Below, in pieces: positions 21,101 to 32,218 of a stretch of DNA of 64,000 nucleotides. Each line of letters begins with the position of its first letter. Within the stretch, counting starts at the first letter, position 1. Below the pieces are notes generated by a model. The model was not told where the DNA came from, made no database searches, and worked only from the letters and a program-made list of their open reading frames with translations. The position numbers and the translations under genes were made by a program. The stretch is from Lunularia cruciata (lineage: Eukaryota; Streptophyta; Marchantiopsida; Lunulariales; Lunulariaceae): the NCBI GenBank assembly GCA_948567375.1, contig OX419756.1, positions 39,198,333 through 39,262,332 on the forward strand, given 5' to 3'.

Positions 21101-21647
21101 TAGAGTCAATATAATCACTTTGGAAGGCGCACAAACTATCGGAACTACCATTGGGACCTCAAAAGCTATCACTTGTTGATAATACTCCTCACCAAAATTC
21201 CTAACCACAAAATCTCTAAACATTACTTTCGGCCTCACTACATAACGGATTTCTACTTGAGTGTTGAAAGGGAGAGGATTTGGGACATTCATATCCATTT
21301 TATCATAATAGAATGTAGATGGTCAAATCTCACTCTCTGTCATATATCACCACAGGTAGAATCACCGGGTTTGGTGAGTTCATCACTCTATCCATGAATT
21401 TTGCGCCAAAGTGATAAACTAGCGATACTCTCATCTGCTCACGCTGGATATACATAACCTTGATGTGGAATGGGTTTGAGAATGGAAAGCTAGGTGCGGG
21501 AAATTGGCCTCCCGGTGCATCCATCCCATCCGCTCTCTAAAGTCCTTCCTAAGTCTAGCAATTACTCTATGTTCTCCACCTCAAATTACTCAGTATCAGT
21601 AGTTCGTGCTATTCCAAGAGGAGTGATCCACTCTCTTGGACTAAAAC

Positions 21648-21664
21648 ACTCGCTTTGATACCAT
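21648..21664 (-). other. C primer binding site
   Basis: On the minus strand the 5' LTR end GTATTACA is followed by A and then TGGTATCAAAGC, one mismatch from the initiator tRNA-Met complement. Confidence 0.88.
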
Positions 21665-22405
21665 TGTAATACTCCGAGGAAAAGAGAAGAGAGAAAACAC
21701 AGATTGCACACTCAAACAATCGATGCCCCAAGAGAGCACCTTCTCTTTATTATATAAATAAAGAGGATCTCTGCCAAGGAAGCTCCACCATAGGATAAGG
21801 GACAAAAATAGGTGACATTTCAGCAAGCTCCACCCTTGGATTACTTATTTGGATGGGTGACATGTTTGGTCTAGGTCCTATCTGGTTGGTCAAACAAGCT
21901 TTGACCGGAGGGAATCTTTTAGGGAATCTTCCTATAGGAATCTCAAAATCACGTAAGGTACCGTTGGAAAGCTCTTGACAAGACAAAGCACAAGGGAGGG
22001 AAGGCCAACCCATCCTCTATTGGGGAGGGGAATCTGCACATTTTTGAGGCCTAATTCATCCGTTTAGGCCTCCGAAATTGCCTTCAAAGATTTCAAGCAT
22101 ATTTTGGTTCCTACTCTATTAGTAGAAGTCCCCTTTTGGTGATACCTCTTTCTGATCTATTTAGTCCATCATGTGTAATATCCTTCCAAATGTTACCAAA
22201 CCAATTCTCACCTTTAAATCATATGTCTAGCTATTGGTTCTAAGGTTCTCAAGTCTATTTCAGTTTTTGCCCTATTAGTAGAAGTACTCTTTTGGTGATA
22301 CTTCTATCTTATCTATTTTGACCATCATGTATAACATCATTCTAGATGTAACCAAACCAAACCAAATTTCACATCTAGATCATATGGCTAGCTCTTGGTA
22401 TTACA
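21665..22405 (-). repeat. C 5' LTR (full length, 741 bp)
   Basis: Ends are TGTAATACC and GTATTACA on the minus strand. A TTTATATAATAAAG stretch at about 21747-21762 is the best TATA candidate and is missing from the 3' LTR. Confidence 0.92.
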
Positions 22406-22410
22406 GGTGG
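22406..22410. other. target site duplication GGTGG, right side of C
   Basis: An exact copy of 15982-15986. Confidence 0.92.
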
Positions 22411-23574
22411 TAGTGAAACCCAAGTGGCTCCTAATCCAAACAAAGGTAAGGGGATAACATCCATAGATGTGGTGGAGAGCATGTATGAGAAGGGAGAGTG
22501 CTCAAACTCCAAGAGTCTTAATTTGGAGCTTTTGGCACAAGAGAAGAAGAGAGCTCGTTTTGCAGAGGATGTTCACTCTTCTCAAGGATTTACTCCAAGC
22601 AAGGATACTCCTATGTCTACTAGGAGCACTCGCACCTCAACACCATCAACAACAAAGACTCCAAGGAAGAAGTTAGGGATGGAGGATTTCTTGATTTCAA
22701 AGCAACAATGGAACTATAATGTGTTGGAGGATGTTGGTAGTCACAAAGCTAACATCACAGTAGGCCAATTGATTGCTCTGAACCTACCTTGAGAAAGGAG
22801 CTTAGAGGTGGTTTGAGTTCTACAAGGAGCAAGAGGAAGAAGAAGGCAAAAGTTCCAATATCAATGGGGGTGGTGGATGCCAAGCCAGCACCATGGGAGG
22901 CTTGTGAATATGCCTCCAAGATTGATGTGAGAGTGAATAGTCATAACATCAAGGATGCATTGATTGATGGAGGATCAATAATAAATGCCATGTCAAAAAG
23001 GTTGATGAAGAAGTTGGGTATGATACCCTCAAGACCTTCAACATTTGTGGTGAACATAGCAAACAAGCAACAAGTTTGACCAGTAGGGGTGATGGATAAA
23101 GTGGTAGTTTCAGTTATGGGAGTTCAAAATCTCATGATTTTCCAAGTCTTGAAGGATTCACGTTATGACTTACTTCTTGGGAGGCCATGGTTGAGAGCAA
23201 CACGCACAACTGATCGATGGCACAAAGGGTACTTAAGGATTGGGCCATCAAACCATAGAGTCATAGTTCCTATGACTAACACCACCAACACTTCACATTC
23301 AGATACACCATTTTCTGATTATTGGGAATCAGATTCTGAAGAAGGAGCTTCAGGTGTGGACACAAGCATGGAAGAGGAGACTTCCACGGAGGAGGATGAA
23401 TCTGAATCTGATTCAGATATGTATCTTTTGTGTGCTATGGATTTTGCACCTAAGCCAAAGGTTTTGAAGGACCCAGATAAATCACCATTGACACTTAAGG
23501 AGGTAGAGAGAAGGTTATCTACCCTCAAGTATGGTCCAAATGTTACCAAGGAGGAGAAGGTGAGATTTGAGTAG
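22411..23574 (+). pseudogene. B gag end and aspartic protease
   Basis: Directly after C the B gag frame continues (SETQVAPNPNKGKG..) to a TGA at 22790-22792. The protease region then runs 22789-23574, with a TGA at 23078-23080 in a CGA-like context. The active-site loop is ALIDGGSIINAMS, the form seen in Tat/Athila-type proteases, followed by LLLGRPWLRA at about 23180-23210. A very acidic linker (ESDSEEGASGVDTSMEEE) follows. A TAG at 23572-23574 separates it from the RT frame that continues without a gap. The few breaks are single substitutions or frameshifts. Confidence 0.85.
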
Positions 23575-25491
23575 ATTTTCTCCAAGTTTATCCATGTGTT
23601 TGCTTTTAGTTACAGGGATTTGAAGGAAGTCACCTTAGAGGAGCACAAGATAGAGGTGGAGTCACATGCAAGACCAATCCACCAAAAGCAACGTTGCATC
23701 AGCCCACCAATATCTTTGGTTGTGAAGGAGGAGATTGATAAGCTCAAGGAGGCTGGATTTATCTTTGAGGTAGAGAATTCAAAATGGGTGTCTTCAATTG
23801 TCATTGTGAAGAAAAAGAATGGCAAGCTTCGGGTATGTGTGGATTACAAGAAGCTCAATGCTGTTACCAAGAAGGACTACTACCCATTACCATTCATTGA
23901 TGAGATCTTGGAGGAGGTTGCAGGTCATGAGAGGTACAGTTTTAGAGATGGTTATAGTGGATATAACCAAATCAAGATTGCACCAGAACATCAACAACTC
24001 ACCACATTCACCACACCTTGGGGAACTTACGCTTTCAAGGTCATGCCTTTTGGTCTTTGCAATGCTCCAGCCACATTCCAATGGTTCATGAACAAGATAT
24101 TTGTGAGAGACTTCATTGATGACTTTTGTGTCTATGGGAACAAGGAGGAGCACTTTGAGCACCTAATCAAAGTCTTGCAACGCTTGGATGAGGCAAATGC
24201 ATCACTCAACCCAGAGAAGTGCATTTTTGGATGTGAAGAAGTTCTACTTTTGGGGCACATCATTTCCAAGGATGGAATAGCAGTTGATCTTGAGAAGGTG
24301 AGGAAAATCTCAGACCTTCCATTCCCTTCAAGCTTGACAAAATTACGTCAATTCTTGGGGATGGTTGGATACTATAGGAGGTTCATCTTCTCATTTTCCA
24401 ACAAGGCTTATGCATTGACTATCTACATGAACAAGGGTGTAGATTACATGGTGATTTTGGAGGACAAGGAGGCTCTCAAAGCTTTTGAGGAGCTTAAGAA
24501 ATCCCTTGTTGTAGCTCCAATTCTTGCTAAACCTGATTGGAGTAAGCCTTTCATCCTCTACACTGATGCTTCTAATGTAGCTATAGGATGCACTCTTAGT
24601 CAATTAGACCAAGATGGGCATGATCATCCAATAGCTTATGCTAGTAGGCAGATGGTTTTAGCAGAGAAGAACTACTCTGTCACGGAGAGAGTAAGGTTGG
24701 CAGTGATCTTTGGTCTCAAGAAGTTTAGACACTACTTGATTGGAGGGAAAGCCACCATTGTCACGGATCACAAGGCTTTGAAGTACATCTTCAACAAGCC
24801 TAATGTTGCAGGGAGACTAGCAAGGTGGATGATACTCTTGTCTGAGTATGACTACACCATTGAAGATAGGTCAGGAAAGAAACATGCAAATGCTGATTTG
24901 TTATCTAGAGCCTATGATCATGATGGAGATGAGCCAGTGGATGATTTCTTCTTGTATGAGGAGCACATGACAATCTCAGTCACTCAAGAGGTTCCAATGG
25001 AGTACAAGGAGATTGTGGATTTTGTGACAAGAGGTAACTATCTAGAAGGGATGCATGCTAGGGAGAGGAAGGCCCTTGTAGCAAGATCTAGACCTTACAC
25101 AATGGTGGAGGATATTCTTTTTCACCAAGGAGCAAATGGTCTACTTCAAAGAGTAGTGGGTAAGGAAGAGTTTATCCTACTCATAAAGGATTTTCATGAA
25201 GGTTTAGTATGTGGAGGACACTTTGCAGGAAAGGTGACTGCTTTCAAGATTCTAGATGCAGGTTACCATTGGAGAGGGATTTTCAAGGATTGTCTTGATT
25301 ATTGCAAAACTTGTCATGTTTGTCAAGCTTTTGCTAGAAAGTCTACATCCACTCCACTTAGATCAATTCCATTGTTAGGACCTTTTGAGAAGTGGGGAAT
25401 TGATTTTGTAAGTCCTCTCAATAGAACCCCAAGGAACAATTGGTACATTGTGGTAGTTACTGATTACCTTACCAAGTGGCTAGACCATTGA
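23575..25491 (+). pseudogene. B reverse transcriptase, RNase H and integrase N-terminal half
   Basis: One open frame of more than 600 codons, the longest coding stretch of the nest. RT motifs are VCVDYKKLNAVT, PLPFIDEILEEV, YSGYNQIKIAPEH, MPFGLCNAPATF and the metal site FIDDFCVYG. The connection is LRQFLGMVGYYRRF. RNase H has LYTDASNVAIG, VTDHKALKYIF and ANADLLSRAYDHDGDEP. The integrase zinc region (HFAGK..CKTCHVCQ) and first catalytic Asp (WGIDFVSPL) follow, up to a frameshift at about 25480. It supplies all the reverse-transcription chemistry. The single frame loss just after TKW is the only break in this block. Confidence 0.92.
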
Positions 25492-26260
25492 GGGACAAGA
25501 ATGAAGATGAAGTGGGTAGATTTCTTTATGAACGCATTATCACTAGGTTTGGATGCCCGTTGGAGTTGGTTTCTGATAGAGGAGGAGAGTTTACAGGAAG
25601 CATTACTACAGTCATGCTACGACATTTCTCTATCACACATAGAGTAACTACATCCTATAAGCCAAATTCCAATGGCTTGGCAGAGAGAACCAATCAGACC
25701 TTGTGCATGATGTTGGCCAAAGATGCAGAAATGGAGGGGGCTAAACATCATTGGGACAAGAGGATTCATGTAGTTTTGTGGGAGTATAGGACAACCATGA
25801 AGACTTCCACCAGACATTCTCCATTTCAATTGGTGTATGGTATTGAGTCTACCTTACCTATTCACTTTGATCTTCCTACCTTCCAAAGCATTCATAGGAG
25901 ATTGAAGAAAGCACAAGGAGGAGATGCAAAGAAGTCAAGGAAGGATCAACTCATGGAGTTGGAAGAAGCAAGAGCAGTTGCTATGGTTCGAGTGGAGCAA
26001 GCCCAAAGGAAACAAAAGGAGAGCTATGACAAGAGGCAAGGCAAGAAGAAGGTGGAGACTTTCAAAGAAGGTGATTGGGTAATGTTGTTTGATTCCATTC
26101 GATTCAAGAGAGTGCAAAAGAAGTTTTTGCCTAAGTACTTTGGACCTTTCATAGTGGAGAAGGTGTGGGGCAATTACACCTATGATCTCAAGTAGTTGGG
26201 AGGAAGACACTTTGATAGGATTAACCATGATAAGTTGAAGATGTACTATAGAAGGTAGAG
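25476..26260 (+). pseudogene. B integrase C-terminal half (frameshifted from the block before)
   Basis: It continues the integrase core in another frame: CPLELVSDRGGEFTGSI carries the second catalytic Asp, and SNGLAERTNQTL carries the Glu. Then come HHWDKRIHVVLWEYRTT, a Lys/Glu-rich coiled region, and YFGPFIVEKVWGNYTYDLK (GPY/F module) before the TAG at 26193-26195. A short remnant (FDRINHDKLKMYYRR) lies beyond. There is no chromodomain. The catalytic triad is intact across the two frames. Confidence 0.9.
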
Positions 26261-26291
26261 AGACCTTCACTTTGAGGACAAAGTGAAAACT

Positions 26292-26306
26292 TAGTCCGGG
26301 GGTAAA
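26292..26306 (+). other. B polypurine tract
   Basis: TAGTCCGGGGGTAAA lies immediately before the 3' LTR start TGTAACACC. Confidence 0.75.
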
Positions 26307-26998
26307 TGTAACACCCATTTGTGCATGTATGTGGTATTGTGATATTTAGCTTGGTATTACAAGTACTTAAGAGATATTATTTATATAGAGATAAAGGATG
26401 GTTCTATATTAGTCATGGTTAGCTAAAGTTAGTCATAGCTAAGATAGAGTGGACCTTACTTTAGAGGAAGTAGAAAAGATGAGCACCACTATTTTGGATT
26501 TTAGTGTGTTGACTTGGTATTATTCCTAGGTGTTTGGCTTTGAGGAAAGAGTTGAGAACTCTTGGGCCCGCAAGCCTTTTTGTTTTGGCTTCTTCTTTAG
26601 TCTAAGGATAGCCCATGTGAAGGAATCCTTGACTTAGTGGTTGGGTCAAGATAAGACCACATGCTTAGGAGAATATGCCCATGTGAATGGATATTCCTTT
26701 CTACTTTTTGACTTTACTTGACTTTTAGTCTAGTAACTTGAGTTACTACGGTAATTAGTAACTTTGGTACGTAACTATTTCACAAGTATATAAACAAGGG
26801 GTGAGGAGGTACTCATCATCCTTTCATTTGCGACTATCTCTCTCTCATTGAGTTCTCTAGTGAGCAATGTCTTGAGTCTTGGAGTGTTAGCCTTGGAGGA
26901 GTATGATGGAGTTCGGGTTCCTTGCCTTCTTAGTCCATGGTGCGCTACCATAATAGCCATCAAAGGTTCATCTTGAGTGAGAGATAGGCCGGCTCACA
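26307..26998 (+). repeat. B 3' LTR
   Basis: Nearly identical to 13388-14079, and the TATA box is preserved. The following 70 bp (26999-27068) repeat the leader that follows the 5' LTR at 14080-14150. Confidence 0.85.
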
Positions 26999-27068
26999 AT
27001 CTCTCCAAGTCCTCACCCCAACAAGGAAATGTCTGCTAGTAGGGTCTTTTGGTAACCCTTGATTGTTG

Positions 27069-30000
27069 AAATTGGTAATAACTCCAAATACCAATAGGCC
27101 AAGTGTGCCACATGATGTAGAGAGACTTGCTTAGCAATCTCATCTCTCTCTACATACAAGTACCTCTGTACTCATATATCTACCTATAATACCGTAGCTA
27201 GTCTAGTGCTAATCACACCAAACAACTCCAATAGACATATCTCCTTTACTAGATATTGCCAAGCAATGAGTGTGGTATCTAGAGGTGTCAAAGTAATCAA
27301 CTCTGGAAGCTCATCCTCACACTCATCTCTTGATGGTATGAAGGCTCCACTCCAAGCCAAAAGCACCAACTGATTTGCATGCTGTTGCAATGCCTCTTTT
27401 GAACTCCACAATGGAACATGCAAGATGGATGGAACAATCCCACTTGTACTCCAAATCCTAGTGATCTCTTCTGGTAGTGGAGTATCCTTTGCATGGGCAT
27501 CCCCCTCCAACAAGTCACCAGGACAAGTAACTGCACCACTGAAAGTTGAATTTGTTGTTGCCATGGTCTTGGACTGTAATACCCATTTATGCATATGTGT
27601 GGTAATGTGATATTTAGCTTAGTATTATAGATACTTGAGAGATATTATTTATATAGAGATAAAGGATGGTTCTATATTAGTCATGGTTAGCTAAAGTTAG
27701 TCATAGCTAAGATAGAGTGGACCTTACTTTAGAGGAAGTAGAAAAGATGAGCACCACTATTTTGGATTTTAGTGTGTTGACTTGGTATTATTCCTAGGTG
27801 TTTGGCTTTGAGGAAAGAGTTGAGAACTCTTGGGCCCGCAAGCCTTTTTTTTTTTGGATGCTTCTTTAGTCTAAGGATAGCCCATGTGAAGGAATCCTTG
27901 ACTTAGTGGTTGGGTCAAGATAAGACCACATGCTTAGGAGAATATGCCCATGTGAATGGATATTCCTTTCTACTTTTTGACTTTACTTGACTTTTAGTCT
28001 AGTAACTTGAGTTGCTACGGCAATTAGTAACTTTGGTATGTAACTATTTCACAAGTATATAAACAAGGGGTGAGGAGGTACTCATCATCCTTTCATTTGC
28101 AACTATCTCTCTCTCATTGAGTTCTCCAGTGAGCAATGCCTTGAGTCTTGGAGTGTTAGCCTTGGAGGAGTATGATGGAGTTCGGGTTCCTTGCCTTCTC
28201 AGTCCATGGTGCGCTACCATAATAGCCATCAAAGGTTCATCTTGAGTGAGAGACAGGCTGGCTCATAGGACTGTAGTGAGCCAAGACTACCACTACTAAA
28301 GCATATTGGTAGGCAACATACCCACCTTCATCAAACTGCTAACATGGTCTATAGGAGGATGTCTCCTCCCAATAGTCAATGTTGAAACCCATGGGGTTTT
28401 AGCATTGACTATTATTGCAATAGCCTGAGCTCTCACCACCAAGCTATCAGTCAGATAACTAGGCTGAACTTGGACAACAAGCTCTCCATGTGTGATGTAC
28501 TATGTCAAACCACCACCTAGAGATATGTGGATCTGAAATGGATACCTCTCCACATCGGTCTTCCGTAACTCTAGACAGACTATTGCAGCCTTCCCCAACA
28601 TAAGGGGCTACAAATCAAGGTCTAACAAGACTCTCTATGGTCTATAGACCTTCCCTAAAGTTCCCACCAAACAGAAAATCTCCCTTTGGTTATCCAATAA
28701 GACAACACCAAGTATGAACCACGCTCTCTCAAAGGCTGGTCTAGTTGGCAACTCCTCCAATCTAGCCATTATTGCTTGCCATAAACCACTGGTCGCTGAA
28801 TGGATCCCATGCTCCTTAACCAAGTCAGCTCCACTATCAACCACCTTTGCTCTAGTAGTAGGAATTGCATCATCCCTACTCTCATAAAGCATGGTAGCCA
28901 ACCAAAACACTAGAATTGGGTCAACTCCCAATGTAAACATGTCACGAGCTGAAAATAGAGGGCACCGCATAATCAGTTGAGCCGCCCCCAACATGAAGCT
29001 AGACTCAATTTGTGTAGTAGCAGGTGATTGACTAGCATGTAGTTTATCATGCACTCCATCACCACCTACCACACCTACATTGGGACGTTTAGGAGTTATG
29101 GATGTTGTCTGCAATGCCTCAGATAGCATGAAAGACTGGGGAAGTCTGACCTATCTCTCAACCTCTCCTCTCTGTGGGTCCAACTCCATTGATACTCCTC
29201 TAGGCTCTAGAGCATGTATTGCACTCCTAGTCACTGTTGTAGATGCATCCACCTATGCTGCTCTACACATGAAGTCCAATGCATCTCTATCACCAACATT
29301 TGAGGTGGAAACTTCAGCACCCAAATTTGATATCCTTTGAGCAATAGCCATACTAGCCAGTCTCTCCTCCAACTACTCAATCCAAGTAGCCATAGGTGTA
29401 TCAAAAGTAAGGGCAGGTACTGCACCTCTACTAGGTGTGGATCCTCCACCACCACGTCTACCACCTCGTCCTCCATGAACTGGAGCTCCTCAGCTTGTCA
29501 GTCCGCACTTCCTAATAGTTCTGCCTCAAACACTAGAAGAACTCTACCATGGGGTTAGACCCCGGTACTACACCACCTCCTATAGCGGTACCTCCACTCA
29601 TAGTAGCACTATCTCCAGCTAGTGCACTCCTACTAGCTCCACCAACGTTACTCGAGCTAGAACTCATGGGTAATGCCATTCTACTCTTGGTAATAGAGCT
29701 TGAAGTGATAGAAACATAGTTTGGAGACCAATATTGTCTCCATAACTCAATCTCCTCCAAATGTGCTCTCTTGAACTCATGGTAGTTGTCCATCAACGGA
29801 CCCTTCAAATGCTGAAACAACCCCTTCGATGCCATGAAGGGTTTTGCATCTATTGCAGATCACATCAACTATCAAACTCCTAGATGAAGTCATCCAACTT
29901 AATGGTACCCATTGTACCAGAGTAACGCCTAGGACCATTGGAGTCCCCATAAATCTCATCCATGTCCCACAACAATGGTGCGGATATGCCAAGTGCACTC

Positions 30001-31422
30001 TTAATTATATCAACTCTTGTGTTGAACTCCAACTCAAAGTCAATCTCCTCCCTCATTGAGACCTAAGATACATGTTGATATCGAGTGCCATTCCGAGTAA
30101 ACACACTACTTATTGCAGGGCTAACTCCTCTAGAATCCCCAAAAACTCCATCATGACAAAGTAATCGCAATTGTAACCACAAACTACAACCGCAAATTGC
30201 AACCAAAGTACCCCACCAAGTGCCAACACCAACTGAGCACCACCAAGTTCCAATACTCACGGAACACCACGCACTAATGTAACTCTATCTAAGATAACTA
30301 CACTAAGAGAAAGTGCAACATGTAACCTACCATCATAACACGCACTCTCACAATCTACAAGTCATCACTTCCTGCCTCACCGGAGAGAAACAAAGGTAGT
30401 TTGACCGGTCATCACTCCAATCTCACTATCAAGAGCACACTAGAGCACCAACGCTCTAAATTCAAGGCACCTTGCACAAATATGGTGCACAAACAGGAAG
30501 TAGAGAATGGAGGGGGTCCAATCACAAGAAATCTACACAAAAACCTTCCATCTCATAAAGCAACATGGGATTGACTCTGCCACCATTTGGCATTTGACAT
30601 AAGAAGAGTTTGTATCTACGTCTTAAGCTACCAAGATCACCAAGATCAAATTGCCTCTCCTAGCCAAAGCTACAAGTATATAGATAACAATGGACCAATC
30701 ACTAGGACAACAAGTGAGTGTGAACTAGTTGGCTAGGGCACTAGTCTAGGAATAAGAGATCTAGGGGTCAAACCTTATTGCATACAATCTAGCAAGATGA
30801 GTAGATTTTGCCAAACAATGACCAAGATCTACTCTAAACTAGTTAGCCTCATGCCAGCAAGCTTGCCCTTCATAGCCTCTCATAGCCCTATGCCTTGAAG
30901 CCTCTAAACGCCCAAATGAGGCCTTTCTTCTTGCCACTTTGAACCTCCTCCAAATTTGGCAAAAACTCCACCAACTCTAGCCAAAATCTGCAACTTCAAA
31001 ACTCCTCTAAATCTGGCCAAAATTTGACATAAACTCCAACAAAAATCTGACATAAACCCTAAATTTGGTTGATTGTAAAATCCTCTACTAACTCTCCACT
31101 CGAGCCAGGCTAAAATAAGCATAGGTTCCCAACTCCGCCTTCAATTTTACTTTTTGAGCCCAACACAACAAATTGGTCTTGCCTTCACCTCTTGAGCTCA
31201 AAATCACAACCATTGCTTGAAAATTGCTTCTTCTTTGCTCAAAAATTGGCCAGCGCTTCCGCACACCGTCTGCCTTACATCAAATCTGCATCAAGCAACG
31301 AGCTTCTACACACTAGCAAAAACTTGAACTTTGATCGAGCTATCAACAATCCACTTCACTTGGAGATACCACCAACACTCATACTTTCTGCACCAAATTT
31401 CCCACTGACTTCACTTCTTTGA
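27069..31422 (-). pseudogene. G2 gag-side internal region, decayed
   Basis: A minus-strand stretch between the B insertion and the G2 LTR end, interrupted by the solo LTR at 27575-28267. Open remnants are 29129-28635 (contains FMLGAAQLIMRCPLFSARD), 29835-29533 (HEFKRAHLEEIELWRQYW, then a Ser/Gly-rich tail) and 27594-27184. None has a zinc knuckle I can see, so assignment to gag rests on position (5' of pol, inside the 5' LTR) rather than on a motif. The region 30060-31422 holds no open frame of note and would be the leader. Confidence 0.55.
27575..28267 (+). repeat. solo LTR of the B family
   Basis: A complete LTR (TGTAATACCCATT .. GGCTCATA) with no internal region. GGAC lies directly on both sides (27571-27574 and 28268-28271), consistent with a short target duplication. 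It lies only about 0.5 kb from the end of B, within the same G2 host. Solo LTRs arise by recombination between the two LTRs of one insertion. Confidence 0.82.
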
Positions 31423-31874
31423 TGTAATCAGATTGTTTATAACTCTCAAATCAACTCAACTTAGATCAATACTTGATTTGTCACTCTATAAACTACAAAA
31501 AACTGGGCATTGATTACAGTCAAGCCACACCCACTCTAGCTAAGAGAATCCAAGTGACGCTCGCTGGCCTTTGTCCACCATAGCCAAGAACTCAAAATCT
31601 CAACATCAGAGAAGTGAGCTCTTTGGAGCTACACTTCAAAAGTATACCACTGGATTTGAGCTAGGTCTGAAACCCTAACAGTCCCGTTGATGGCACACTC
31701 GACGGTAAGAACGGTACAAAGTGATAGTGGGTCCCACCACAAAGTCAGTACCTCAAACACAAAATCTGACCGTCGGAAAGTAGTCTATGGGAAACTGTTG
31801 AAATACCTCTAACTACTATCACTGCAACTTCAGTGTCCGAGCAATCTAGATGTGACCCTACAAATGGCATGATA
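31423..31874 (-). repeat. G2 LTR fragment (end part, 452 bp)
   Basis: On the minus strand this begins TATCATGCCATTTG at the copia junction and ends ..CTGATTACA, matching the inner 450 bp of the full LTR at 2883-3333. The first ~100 bp of the LTR are missing here; a copy of them abuts copia on the other side, at 2789-2882. Confidence 0.78.
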
Positions 31875-32150
31875 GAGGCAATATGGCTACAATGGTTAGC
31901 CAAGGATGTTGGACTCCCTAACACAAAGTTCATACTTTTCTATGATAGCCAAAGCACTATTCGCTTGGCTAAAAATCAAGTATATCATTCAAGGACAAAA
32001 CGTACTGATGTGAGACATCATTTTATCAAAGAAGTTGTGACAAATGGTGAGATCAATTTGCAAAAGATCGCCACATAAGTAAACGCCGCTTAAATGTTGA
32101 CTAAACCTGTTCCTGTTGAGAAGTTCAAGTTATGCATGAACTTGCTCAAT
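31875..32150 (+). pseudogene. copia RNase H, remainder after the nested insertion
   Basis: It resumes exactly where 2788 stopped: (E)AIWLQWLAKDVGLPNTK, then a FYDSQSTIRLAKNQV block, RTDVRHHFIKEVVTNGEI and a LLNGQCCSLG end. One TAA lies at about 32075. The matching uninterrupted domain is on the minus strand at 63790-63300. Confidence 0.88.
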
Positions 32151-32218
32151 GGTCAATGTTGCTCTTTGGGATGATACTCTTTGGGATGATATGGTGAATA
32201 CAAGCAAAAGGTGGAGAT

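Larger units (their letters stand above)
15987..22405 (-). mobile_element. C: chromovirus inserted in B gag
   Basis: A 6.4-kb chromovirus read on the minus strand: 5' LTR 22405-21665, primer binding site TGGTATCAAAGC next to it, gag, protease, RT, RNase H, integrase, chromodomain, a polypurine tract, then 3' LTR 16519-15987. LTR ends are TGTAATAC..GTATTACA, and the target duplication is GGTGG. Coding regions carry many stops and several changed catalytic residues. The LTRs differ at about 35 places over some 460 aligned bases, plus a roughly 200-bp deletion in the left one. That is more than the LTRs of the host element B differ. Confidence 0.94.
13388..27068 (+). mobile_element. B: Ty3/gypsy element (Tat/Athila-like) with extra 5' ORF, nested in G2 and hosting C
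   Basis: LTRs at 13388-14079 and 26307-26998 flank a plus-strand internal region: an extra zinc-knuckle ORF, gag, protease, RT, RNase H and integrase without a chromodomain. The gag gene is interrupted by chromovirus C (15987-22405). The two LTRs show only about eight differences over roughly 690 bp by eye, making B the youngest-looking insertion here. The protease loop LIDGGSIIN and the absence of a chromodomain fit the Tat/Athila branch. A 70-bp tail after the 3' LTR (26999-27068) repeats the 70 bp after the 5' LTR, so the exact right end is uncertain and no target duplication could be assigned. Confidence 0.85.
2789..31874 (-). mobile_element. G2: old Ty3/gypsy element inserted in copia RNase H, apparently circularly permuted
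   Basis: A minus-strand gypsy element whose pol is at 9142-13387 and gag-side region at 27069-31422. It is split by E1 (3517-9136), B (13388 to about 27068) and a solo LTR (27575-28267). Three LTR stretches belong to it: a 94-bp LTR start at 2789-2882, a complete LTR at 2883-3441, and a 452-bp LTR end at 31423-31874. The two outer stretches together make up roughly one LTR. The copia flanks share AGAG directly at the junctions (left flank ..AAAGAG, right flank AGAGGCA). By eye the LTR copies differ at about one base in eight, so G2 is old. See findings for the permutation argument. Confidence 0.7.

Noticed and set aside
13383-27035. TGTCT before B and again at about 27031 as a possible target duplication
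   Set aside because: The second TGTCT is inside the 70-bp segment that also follows the 5' LTR, so it belongs to the element and is not a duplicated target.
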